DNA from: Panopea generosa
Taxonomy: Eukaryota > Mollusca > Bivalvia > Adapedonta > Hiatellidae
DNA: 64,000 bases
NCBI GenBank assembly: GCA_029582155.1
Contig: CM055905.1
Coordinates: forward strand, 6,326,062 to 6,390,061
Direction: 5' to 3'
Within the stretch, counting starts at the first letter, position 1; each line of letters opens with the position of its first letter. Under the pieces are notes generated by a model, which ran no database searches, was not told the DNA's origin, and saw nothing but the letters and a program-made list of their open reading frames with translations. Below, piece after piece: positions 44,174 through 54,617 of the stretch. The position numbers and the translations under genes are program-made.

Positions 44174-46005
44174 ATGAGGACAGACCATAATAGAGTGGAG
44201 GCCAATAGTAGTCGACGGTCCAGTCTTCATACAACAGACTTGAGACACGGACAGTCAATAGGCAAACAACAGTCCAATCGACATATGACAGATATGCCGT
44301 CTTCCAGTATGAGTCGACAGTCCAGTCTCCATACGACGGACTCAAGACACAGACAGACAAGTGGAAGTGACAGTCCATTCCACATACTACGGACCCCGAA
44401 CGCAGACGTTCCAGAAGTGACCAGCATTCCAGTCATGGTAAGACGGAATATAAGCAGCATGGGACAAGGGATCGTCATAGGTCTAGTCATAGTATGACAG
44501 GCCAAAGACAATGGTCCATAGCAAAGACTAGGACCCCGTACTGTGCACCAAGTTTCAGATCAAGGGAAGGGAGTAAGAGGTGGATCACAGAAGATTGCCA
44601 CCCCAACACTCAACAACCCGAATCAGATGAGTACGAGGGTACATTGGCTCACAGTCTCACGTTTTGGTCCAGGCAAACAGAGCCTCTACAGAGACGCAGT
44701 CCTGAACAACTTCTGCACAAGGAGACTTCACAACAAGCCAGCCAAAAGAAGTCAGTCACTCGTAGACAGGAGACTGTAGCATCTAATCGTCAACCGACAG
44801 TGTCTGTGACCTTATCGGGGCAAAGGGTGCTGACAAAAAATTGGGTAGTCTAAAAAGACCAGCTCTAGTTCTCAGTGACGACAAACCGGTCAATCGCATC
44901 AAAAGATCAAAGTGCCCGATAATTGATTGTGAAGTATTCGCACGAAGGATAAAACGTATATAAGGAGTGCAATGGAGAGTTTGTGTTGAGTCGCAGGTTG
45001 GGTCATTCCTAGGGAATTCCAGTTGGATAGGCTAAACTCGCCAGCCGTACTGCTCCATTGGAGACCACTGACATTCCTGATGAGCTGCATTAGTCCAACG
45101 GAATCAACACTCATGTTCAAAAGATTCAGAAAAGAATTGAGGGAACCGATCACGCTGCGGAAAAAGACACTGGAACCAAAGAAGATGTCGAAGGAGATGG
45201 GCGAGAAATCTAGCAGCAGATGTGATTTCCAGTGGACGTGCAGAGAGTGAAAAACATGGCCAGGGGCATGACGGTCTCGCCACAGGAAGAAGAACTCCTG
45301 GAATAAGGCAGCTTTCGGCAACCGCAACCCACTCCGTTTCGTGTCTGCCTCCGATGTCCAATAAGTCTTTTCTGGTCCTACTGGAGAAGAGTACTCAATA
45401 TGAGGAAAATCCACAGCCAGGACCGTTGGAGACTCGGGATATGGCAACACAGTGTGAAGAGTCCCCACAACCCGTCCCAATGGAGGTAAACCCTGTCGTA
45501 CTCGCAAAGGGAACACTGGATGTCCCACCGGGTAACAGTGGGACACCGAAGATTGCTCTTTGGATGGGAGATAAGAAAGTCGAGTCACTCGCCCTGTCAA
45601 CTTACTCCCCCAAAGCAGGGCAGCTCACTTTAGTATCCACCATTGAAACAGAAGAGGTGGATTACCAGTGTTCGCCGAACCAGGTGAAGTCAGGATCTTA
45701 TCCTAGTGATGAGGAAGCTATCTTAAGATCAGACCCGGACCTCTCAACTTCACCAGTTATCCGAGTGTCTCGGGAAGAGCCTATGAAGGTGGAGAGCAGG
45801 GACCCCCTGCAGGTGAGTCCCTCTACCAGTCGGAACACAGCGCTACCAGTCACCAGCCATGAAAAACTGGTGATAGCTGAAAACAGGGACCTCCTACGTG
45901 CGAGTCCTTCGACCAGTCAAGGTATCGGGGGTCCACGGTTGTATGTTTCAGTAGCCCGAACCTCACCAGTGGTAAGATTACAACCCAGGACCAGCGTTGT
46001 GAAGA
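44174..46005 (+). pseudogene. Low-complexity continuation of the retroelement
   Basis: Several overlapping open frames with repeated SRQSSLHTTDSRH-like segments (44200-44370). Near 44890-44960 is a zinc-finger-like KCPIIDCEVFARRIKR lacking the histidines. A Ser/Pro/Glu-rich stretch follows (45222-46013) with repeats of 'SPSTSR/Q' and 'ENRDLL/SRDPL'. No reverse transcriptase, RNase H or integrase motif was found where a Ty3-type pol would lie. Confidence 0.45.
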
Positions 46006-46299
46006 GTGGTTAGAGTATCAGGTCTCAGAGAGGCTTTCGACAGCCGCTTTCAAATAGATTGTCTCGCTTGGCGGCTGGATTGTGACCTCTCAGACATAGA
46101 CAAGATAGTTTGTCAATGAACTGAGGGTATCCCAGTCGTCAAAGTATATGTGGTTGGCGGGGTCATGGTCTTCTGTAACCCAGAGAGGTATGAAAATGTG
46201 CTGTTGGAAGCAGACCTTTGTTGGCGGATAGCTGTTGGAGTCCATCCTAAAAAGATAGAGCGACTGACTGCTCGCAGACCGCTCACAAGTTTTTTATAG
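46006..46299 (+). pseudogene. TatD-hydrolase-like fragment
   Basis: A 98-codon frame with one internal TGA (46117): VVRVSGLREAFDSRFQIDCL, then VVKVYVVGGVMVFCNPERY and WRIAVGVHPKK. This follows the TatD order of an N-terminal HxH metal site (here degenerated to SRFQ), a hydrophobic strand, and the G-x-H-P motif, which is intact. TatD proteins are metal-dependent nucleases of about 260 residues; only the first third is here. It lies directly downstream of the retroelement's low-complexity region. Confidence 0.5.
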
Positions 46300-46599
46300 T
46301 GCTAAGCATCTTAAAGTGAGAAACTCCAGTTCTACTGTAGCTAAGTTTGTGTGCATACTTCTCAATGAAGTATAGTTTGTTTTGCATCACATTTTTTACA
46401 AAATATTTTTTTATGTTATCATTTTCAGGTGCTCCCAGGCTCACCAGTCCAAATCAATCCAAGCAGCTTCAATTACAGAGAGAGTTGCACAGATCAAGGT
46501 CATCTAGATTCTTGAGCAAAAACTGCCTGCCTTTCTCCTTGGCTGAAGACCTGCCCAACTAAGCCAAACATGAGTGAGGATAAGACCACAATATACAGA

Positions 46600-47935
46600 A
46601 CAAGTGCATCTTACATAAACACACAATCATGGTGTAGCTAAATGTTTCAAGGAAGAATCGAAACGAGAGTTAAAAACAACAAATTATTGTTAAATATGGA
46701 AGAGGCTGCAAACAACAACAATGACAAAGTTCTGAATATTATGGTCTGGTACTGATTCATGTAGAGTGGTAATTGACCATCTTGGTTCCAGGAACATTAG
46801 CATGTTGATGGACAATTGTAGTACCATGAGAGGGGTTAAAGGTGGAATGGAAGCCCAAATTTAACAGAAGAAACCCAATTGGATGGACATGTATTGTTCT
46901 TTTCAAACCAGTTCATAACTTGACGTTTAAGATTTAATGTGAATTAATAAAAAAATCATTCAGAATAGTCCATGTCCTTCATATATTATAACATATATTT
47001 TTTCTAAATAGAAACCAAAAAATGAAAAAAGGCTCTGACAAAAATTATAACAGTGAAACATGAGAGAGGGAGCTGACAGAGGTTTATTTACAATTTCTTT
47101 ATATTAATATAATATACTTAGATTCATTTGACAGTTTGGGCTATTTCTAAACTTTCATTATGAATTCAGGTAAAATAATAACATACATAATTATATACAT
47201 ATGATTCCTGGTGTTGAGTACATCTTTATAGTGTAAAGTAGCACACTTTTCTATATGAAAAGAGCTCCAGGTTCAAGTCCTGGTGGAGACCTTAACACTT
47301 TCAATCATTGTACAACATAAACACTTTGACTTAATTCTGTCAAGACATAACCATTACATGAATACTATTGCTGTATAATACATACTTCACAGACATTAAA
47401 CTAGCCTTATGTTTTTCATCAACTGTCCTGAAAACTCAAAATTGTACAAATATTCATGAAATAAACACACCCCAACTTACAGATCAAAGCATTTTTACTA
47501 TCTTCATTTCATATATCCAAAACAGATTTGCATTGTGCAGTAAAAAGCCTCTAACAGATATCCTTAGTTGGGACTGAACCAACATCTTCCATCTTAAAGT
47601 TGGATGTACTTCATTGTACTATAAGGATGCATTTTGAAGCTATATATAAGCACAGCACAGAAATTATTTACATGACTGTATACATTAATATTGTTATATT
47701 TATACACATGATTAATATATTTAAAATGAAACTCTTTAGAGTTATATAACACAACTTACTAGTTGTATTACTATGTAATTTAGATTTGTTGTATGAAGAC
47801 ATAATATGAAAAAATAATCAAAGTTTACTTAAAAAGCGTAATAAATTCACAATGGTTATGCCTAAAAAAGGTAATAAATAAGGGGTACATTTTGTAAAAA
47901 AATCATACAATGTAACGAGATGAGAAAATATGCAG
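46600..47935. other. No gene; SINE-like traces
   Basis: AT-rich. Isolated B-box-like sequences occur at about 47269-47282 (gttcaagtcctgg, plus strand) and about 47571-47584 (minus strand), without convincing A boxes or tRNA folds. Confidence 0.4.
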
Positions 47936-47937
47936 CG

Positions 47938-48006
47938 AGTCTGGGACATGAACCTGGGATCTTTCATTTACAGGGTGAATGTTCTACCGTCTGAGCTAGC
48001 CAGACT
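47938..48006 (-). pseudogene. Degenerate tRNA-like sequence
   Basis: On the minus strand, AGTCTGG at the 5' end pairs with CCAGACT at the 3' end. An A box TGGCTAGCTCAGACGG and a B box GGTTCATGTCC are present. The anticodon-loop position reads CCTGTAA, which would place TGT as anticodon, but the T stem does not pair and position 33 is not T. It is a tRNA pseudogene or SINE head. A decayed second copy follows at about 48010-48070. Confidence 0.5.
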
Positions 48007-48106
48007 GCTGGCATACATCTCTCTCCTAACAGGTTACATACACTGACTGAGCTATACAGACTGCTGACATACATTTCTCTCAGCTTAGGGCAATATATCG
48101 GGGGTA

Positions 48107-48765
48107 CCATGTGTACTTTCTAGTTTATAATAGCAGGAACAGCAAAATTTCAATCAAGTGTATGCATGTATGTGTAAAAATCAAGTTAATTTGGCCAATA
48201 TTTTGACTACCATAACAAGTCACTTGAAGTGATACATCAAAATGATGAGAAATATTTGAAGCTTTCTTAACTGCAACTAAATAGAATGTATCTGATGCGC
48301 ATAATATTCAAAATTAAAATGTTTAAACTGGACCGAGTCTTCAGATTTCAACTGTTTCTCTCTCAAAGTTGCTGCTCAACTAGCTTACACATTGACAATC
48401 ATGCTATATCATATATCAAAACAATGCTCAGGCTGTATTCTTTAATTACATATTGTTGAGCTCAACATTGGTAGCATGTGTACTTTATAGTTAGCAGAAA
48501 CAGCAAAATGTCAGTCTTTAACAAGGGTATGCATGCATGTACAAAAATGAAGTTATTTCGGCCAATATTTTGATTATCTTGACACATGATACATCAGAAT
48601 AATGGAAATTACTTACATTTTTATTTACTGCCATTATATATAGTGTGTATGATGTGCAGGATACAAAATTAATTTAAAACATTAAAACTGGATGGGGTCT
48701 TCAAATAACGACCGTTTCTCTAAAAGTTGCTGCCCAACTATTTTATACACATTCGATATCATCAA
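48107..48765. repeat. Diverged tandem duplication, period about 367 bp
   Basis: Two copies share 'ggccaatattttga', 'agcaggaacagcaaaat' (second copy agcagaaacagcaaaatg), 'gatacatca' and 'gttgctgc' in the same order. No coding capacity. Confidence 0.75.
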
Positions 48766-49400
48766 GACATATACCATTACAATACTTACTAAAGCCAGTT
48801 GAAACGTACGAGTTGAGCATGGCTTCCCATAAATGGAACCATAAAAATATTTATAAAACCTGATAAAATATGACGCATCGGGTGGAGAAACGCATCACAG
48901 TTCACTGACTGAAAATGTGCGTTTTTCTTCACGTTAGTCCTTCCAGAGATATTTTATAATATATCAAACTAAAGCTTTATTTTTGCTCCATAAGCGCCTA
49001 AAATTTGGATAACAGAAACATATTCAAATTGACACAGTTGTGAGTCTTTGTCATTATTTCCCCAGTATTTACTGAGCGTTTGCTGTTTACATGTGTGGTT
49101 CCCCGCTATCCAAAGAACGCTTCATGAGAACGGAAACCTATCACATTAGCGCATACCGGGCCCTAGAATGCGAAGGCAACGTCGAGAGCATTTTGGGTCC
49201 GAGAACCACGCTATTACGGTATTTACAAAATAAAGCCGAAATCATGTTGAAGATTTTTTAGGATATTTACAAAGATCTTATTTCTCCTAAGGTTTACGGA
49301 CCCTGAAAAATCGGTATTTTCCGGGTAATATCGGTACATTTCGGAAGGTCACGTTACCGACCATGTGACCATAATAAACGACCACGTGATCTTGCTTTTG

Positions 49401-49840
49401 AGCCTATTTAAGATGGCTGAACAAACGCACGATCGACGAGGCCGCTTTGCATCTTGCAAAAAAGAGACGACTCCTCATAAAAGTGAGACATCATACGACG
49501 TGAGAATAGAGCACAGGTGCGTTAAAACCGATTTTGTGGAGGTAGAGAGTTCTACCCAATCTAGGACTGTAAATGACAGTTGGAAAGAAGGCAGGCGTGT
49601 TGTGGAGTTCGCCGTGTTGTTCGAGGGGCTGAAATTTTGTAAATTGTGTCGACTTGGGCCTATTCCCTTATCCATGGAGAATGTTATTGGTGAAATAAAG
49701 AAAGGATTAGTAGGATATTTGCATGTGAAATGCTTGAACACTGATTGCGGTCACGTGAACTGTGTTGCGTATGGAAAATTGGTTGAAGGAAGTAAACAGG
49801 GTGCGTCAAGTTTTGCTGTCAACACAAAGCTTGGAACAGG
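49401..49840 (+). pseudogene. First exon of a Mutator-like transposase
   Basis: Start at a context ATG within an open frame giving MAEQTHDRRGRFASCKK; then WKEGRRVVEFAVLFEGLKFC, CRLGPIPLSMENVIGE and FAVNTKLGTG before a gtaact donor. The GRRVVE..VL..GL..C..C pattern and NTKLGTG end resemble the N-terminal part of Mutator-like transposase proteins common in molluscs and cnidarians (family recall, not a search). The catalytic core expected in later exons is absent from the next 1.8 kb. Confidence 0.6.
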
Positions 49841-50123
49841 TAACTGGTTTTAAATGTAATTCTCTCGAATATATATATTATTGAATTGAAACTGAATCTC
49901 CACTATTGATTTATATTGGTTTAATTAGCGAATTATTGTGATTTCACGCAAACTTTTACTTACATCTTCATACACAAGTCATTTCGTGCCCAGCAAAAAT
50001 AGGTCAGTTCGTACCCGAATTTGGGGACATTACATACCCAAATCTCAAGTCTAATGCCTTAGTAATGTTTGTGTTGATTTTTGTATAAAACATACGTGAA
50101 TAGTGTTTGTAAACTTCCTACAG

Positions 50124-50320
50124 CTGAAAATATCGCATCATCTGGTCTAAACCTGGAGCATCTGAGGAAAATTTATATGCATGATGGTGAAGATGGACTG
50201 CAAAGTACATTCACAATGAAAAATAGTGAAGGACAACCACGTGTAACCAACACAAAACGAACACTTGAGACTGTTCTTCCTAAACTTGCTGATTTCTTTC
50301 AAAAAACAGTGCATAGTTAA
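50124..50320 (+). pseudogene. Exon-like 3' piece, unassigned
   Basis: After a ttcctacag acceptor the frame reads AENIASSGLNLEHLRKIYMH, then GQPRVTNTKRTLETVLPKLA, and stops. It looks like a last exon of a transposon gene, possibly the same one as the upstream Mutator-like exon. I do not recognise the domain with confidence. Confidence 0.4.
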
Positions 50321-50329
50321 AACGTGCGT

Positions 50330-51620
50330 CTTTATACGGATCTTCGTTTTATTTGTTATATTAGATGAGTTTCAACAACTTTCCATTACAGGAAGGCAGT
50401 ATATTTCTAATAATGTTACTGGATCAAGGAGATTCAATTTTACTCTTTGAAAAATTCTTACTTTTGACATTAGTCCCAAAATTCAAATAATCTCAAAGAC
50501 AAGGTCACGTTGTCAATACATTGCATTTTGTAGTCATGTTGTCAATACATTACCTTTTGTTAAACAAACTGTCAGATTATGATTTTCTTGTATCTGCAGA
50601 TACCATGAAACATACAATAGGTAATAATTTTTTTGCCTTATAAGTTTTGTCCTTGTGAACATTTAGTGTTTTGTGCAGTTGAACTTCGAACTCTCAACCT
50701 ATTTTACTTGAAACCATTTTCTTTCTACCAAATAGTTTTTGTTAATTTCTTCTGTGATGGTTGTAATTATATTGCTCATGAACAATGGAATCTAATTTCA
50801 GCCCTTATGTGCTCACTTTATTTCAATAAACAGTGGAAATTGTCTCATGTACAACTTTCATAACTAGGTAAGACTTGGGATGGCATACAGAAAAAGGCGT
50901 TTGTTTGTTGTTATAGATATTGAATAAAACACATGATTTTATACTGAAAAGAATGTCTTTTCTTATTAAAGTAAGTTGTTTTATTGTATTGTATGTCTCA
51001 TATTGTTTCTAAGTAGAGGCTGAAGCATTATTTGATATTCTGATACAAATGCAAGATAAAAGCTGAATTTTTACATGAAATTGTCTCCCTTGAAATTTGG
51101 TACCAAAGTCATTAAACAGTGTGTTGTGAACAAAGTAGACGGTAACAGTTTTTCTTTTTTTCATATTTTATCCTTTAACAATGGTAAAAAATTTGTATTT
51201 GGATTTTATATTGTGAAAATGTATAGAAAGGGTAGAAACTTCAGTCAAAAACATTGTATATTTGGACTTTACATAAAAAAGGCACAAACTGCAGGGTCAA
51301 TATTCTCACATATTGCATTGAATTTTTTTGTGTGTGAAGAATTGTCAAAAATAAGTAATGCAAGATAAAAAGTAAAGTCATATGAACTCAACAAGGTATA
51401 TTACACCAATTTATTCCTCAATTTGGTGAAATGACACAATATATAGTGTAGCTAGGTATTTGCTCATTGAAGGTCTTCTCGGAAAAGTGGGGGTGTCGAC
51501 TTCAAATGCACATTTCTCAAGTTTTGATCGGTAAATTTTAATTAAAGTTTATATTTGGGTGTCTTAATGGATGCTTAACAAGAAATCATCAAGTATGTGA
51601 CCATTTCCAAACATGAGTTT
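50330..51620. other. Interior of the TIR element, no further gene
   Basis: AT-rich, with short open frames only. Confidence 0.4.
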
Positions 51621-52329
51621 TAGGGTCCGTAAACCTTCGGCGCATGAAGTTAGAAGTTACCGTGTTACAGCGTATATATAGAGTAAGCAATATTTAATAA
51701 TTCAGATGGTGGTTTCGTCCACAGGTGCTAGACGCATTGATTGAACTCCCATGGGGTGACCCCCGCCAGACCCCCCACCCTCAATCTACAACCCTGAAAA
51801 CCCACAAAATGTCACAAAAATATCTTAAACACTTACAAATAACAACAATTCAAACAGAAAATAACTTTTTTTTAGTCCAGCAATTTTTCATTTTTCCTTC
51901 CTTTATAAAGGTTTTGAACAAACCTGGGATTTTTCTCTCAAAAACACGAATTCACCTGCATTTGCGAACGTAGCACATTCAATTTTGGCTCGATCTCGGC
52001 CATATCGGTCTCGATTGTTACGGGATAGTTCACAGAAACACAGACAAACATCGGTTTCAACCTTTTTTCAATGGCTTTGACACAACAGGCAGACAAAGTC
52101 GAAGAAACTCAGGTTGGACACGATCGCGTTAGATCTGGTTGTAAATATGCATTCAAAAACATGTAACAAATGCATTTGTTACAGCTTTTAGCGCCGAATA
52201 AACTATTGCAAATAATGAAATCAACCATTCTTTTAAACTTACCACCAGAGATTTTCTCTCATTCGACGTAGTACAGCCAGTCTTCGATGAAAACTTATTT
52301 GTTACCGTCAATGTTTCACCAACTGTTTT

Positions 52330-54215
52330 TCTAAAAATTGACCCGGAAGTCCTCGCGGCAAACTAATTGGCTGGTTCCCCACATCTGAAATAAAATGTGT
52401 TTTAAATAACAATGTAAAGTATGCACAAACAGTCAACAATATTAAAAATACTGATTTTTTAATTATTGATGAATACTCAATGTTGAGCAAAAATATGTTT
52501 AACAGCTTGAATGCGGTGTGTTCTTTGAAGAATGAAAACTTCCTATTTGGTGGCATTCAACTTGTTTTATGTGGAAACTTTTTTCAACTTGCCGCCGTGC
52601 CTAACTCACTTTGCAATGAAGATGGAGAATTTTGTTTTACCAGCAACATATTTCAAACTACTTTTAAACATAGAGTCACTCTCACAAATGTTGTTCGCCA
52701 GACTGACGATCGTTTCATAAAAGCCATTCAGGAAGTTTCACATGGCTCAACATCAAATGAAACCATTCAGTTTATGAAAAGCCTTACCAGACCACTTTCT
52801 AATGAAGAGGATAGTATAAAACTATTTTCAACAAATGATGAAGTTGATGATTTCAACAGAAACTCTTTGATAGACTTTCCTGGAACAATATTTGAGTACA
52901 TTTCAAGTGATAATGGGAAAAGTAGGTACTTGTCAAATATTCTTGCACCACGTATATTATGGCTGAAAATAGGAGTCCCAGTTATTTTACGGCGAAATCT
53001 TTCGGACAAGCTTGTGAATGGACTTAGGGGGAGGTCTTTGATATTGATGACGATGGACCCGTTGTAGTTTCCATCTCTTGATATGAAGATTCCAATTAAA
53101 AAGCTTAAATTTTCAGGTAAGACTTATTTCAAAATACATGTTATTCATAAATTAATACTCTTACACTTGAACTTCAAAGTTATTTTTCATGAAAAAATAC
53201 AATATATATTCAACATTACAATTTGTGTGAAAGCGACAAAATAATTTTCACTAAAATGAAAAGTTATTTAATGTATATCTGATTTTAGTTTTCAGTCCTA
53301 GAGAGAACAGAGATGTTGCAGCCAGAGAACGGTTGCCTCTTAAATTGGCTTTTGCCTTAACGATCCACAAGTCACAGGGAATGACTCTTGACAGGTACAT
53401 CTTATTTCTTTTACAATAGAAGAAACCAATTTGAAAATCTTAAAAACTGAAATGTTATTTACTCTAGTTTATATATGTTGAAGCAGTGTTGATGTCATTT
53501 TAACCAAAATACCCCATGACATGTATAGTGTCAGAAAATGTGTACTGTCACACCTGTGTTAAATATCACCTATAAAGATTTCTCAACATCACTTAATTTG
53601 TATTATTTACCATTGAATCAATTTCAAAGTTATATAACCTGTGAATGAAGACCACCTATATACTGGTCATACCTAATACCGCGAGTCTAAATTTTTTTCA
53701 ACCATGTAAAGAATGGCATCAATAAAAAACATTAATAAGGTTACTCAAGTATGCCGAGTAATACACAGTTGCGGGTAAGAAATGCAAACAAATGCCGACG
53801 CTAACGGAAGTTGGAGCTTTGCGCATGTCTTCCCAGATTGTTATTATACGGGCATACTGTAATAGGTATATCGCGGTATTAGGTATACAGTATATAAATA
53901 CAGACAACATTTTATTCTCCAAAGGGCAGTCTGTATATTCATTGAATTTCACAGATTAAACTGTATAACATAATAAAAACACTGGAAACATTAAAGATAT
54001 GTTAACCATTAACATATTTTCTTATTTTCAGGGTTGAAGTAGACTGTAAAGGTATATTTAAGCCTGGACAGACCAGAACAAGTTCAGGACTTAGAGTCAT
54101 TAATTTCAATCCTAAGAGTTGTATGGCACACCCAGACACTGTTGTAAACTTTGTTAATACGGCAACTGAAGAACCATCTGAAAACAACAATTGTTGTCAA
54201 GTACTTGTAAGGTAA
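52330..54215 (+). pseudogene. PIF1-like DNA helicase, 5' truncated, three exons
   Basis: PIF1 helicases are ATP-driven 5'-3' DNA helicases, also carried by Helitrons and other mobile elements. Seen: exon 52330-53110 with DFLIIDEYSMLSKNMFNSL (Walker B), GGIQLVLCGNFFQLAAVPN and a conserved LAPRILWLKIGVPVILRRNL; exon 53289-53394 with LPLKLAFALTIHKSQGMTLD; exon 54032-54215 with VEVDCKGIFKPGQTRTSSGL and INFNPKS. Introns have gtaaga/ttttag and gtacat/ttcag ends. Two frameshifts near 53035 and 53075 (around DIDDDGPVV) break the first exon. The Walker A region is missing upstream. The Asn in CGNFFQ replaces the usual Asp. Confidence 0.75.
53660..53893. mobile_element. MITE in the second PIF1-like intron
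   Basis: atactggtcatacctaatac on the left and, inverted, atactgtatacctaataccg on the right. Both contain 'cctaataccgcga'. No coding capacity. Confidence 0.65.
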
Positions 54216-54230
54216 ATGTATAAAATGTTA

Positions 54231-54410
54231 TACCATATACCTTCGTATAAGCTCCTTCTCCCCCAAATAAACATCCACATTATTTAATTTTTCAGAAATA
54301 ATGTATGTTTTTTTTTCATTTTGCAATGTCTTAAGAGGGGACTATAAAAGTAAGACCCAATTAAGTGCCCATCTTTACTCCTGCTTGTGTTTATATAACA
54401 GTATATGGTA
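54231..54410. mobile_element. Small inverted-repeat element
   Basis: The left end taccatatacc and the inverted right end taccatatactg are alike, both followed by 'tataa'. It lies between the PIF1-like and P-element-like pseudogenes. Confidence 0.45.
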
Positions 54411-54617
54411 ATATAATGCAAAAATGCTTACCTTCTAGCATCTCGTGACTTTAATGGCTTTCTGGTCGCCCTTTGCTGGTTCACGTTTTCTTTTAGTAGC
54501 TGACTTCTTTAATTTACAGTCAAAAAGTAGTGCCCCGTCTTTACTCCTTCAACCATTCGCCTTAATTGATACAGTTTTCTGTCCTAGAATGATACTATTC
54601 AATGTTCCTTTATATTG

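Larger units (their letters stand above)
49289..51637. mobile_element. Element with perfect 16-bp terminal inverted repeats around Mutator-like exons
   Basis: aaggtttacggaccct at 49289-49304 is exactly inverted at 51622-51637. Between them lie the Mutator-like first exon and an exon-like 3' piece. No matching target-site duplication is visible in the flanks, so the outer limits may differ. Confidence 0.65.

Noticed and set aside
41680-46600. Intact retrovirus-like element or endogenous virus
   Set aside because: No reverse transcriptase, integrase, envelope or long terminal repeats were found, and the protease lacks its active site. It is best described as a decayed retroelement.
47938-48006. 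Functional tRNA gene
   Set aside because: The acceptor stem and promoter boxes are present, but the T stem does not pair and position 33 is not T.
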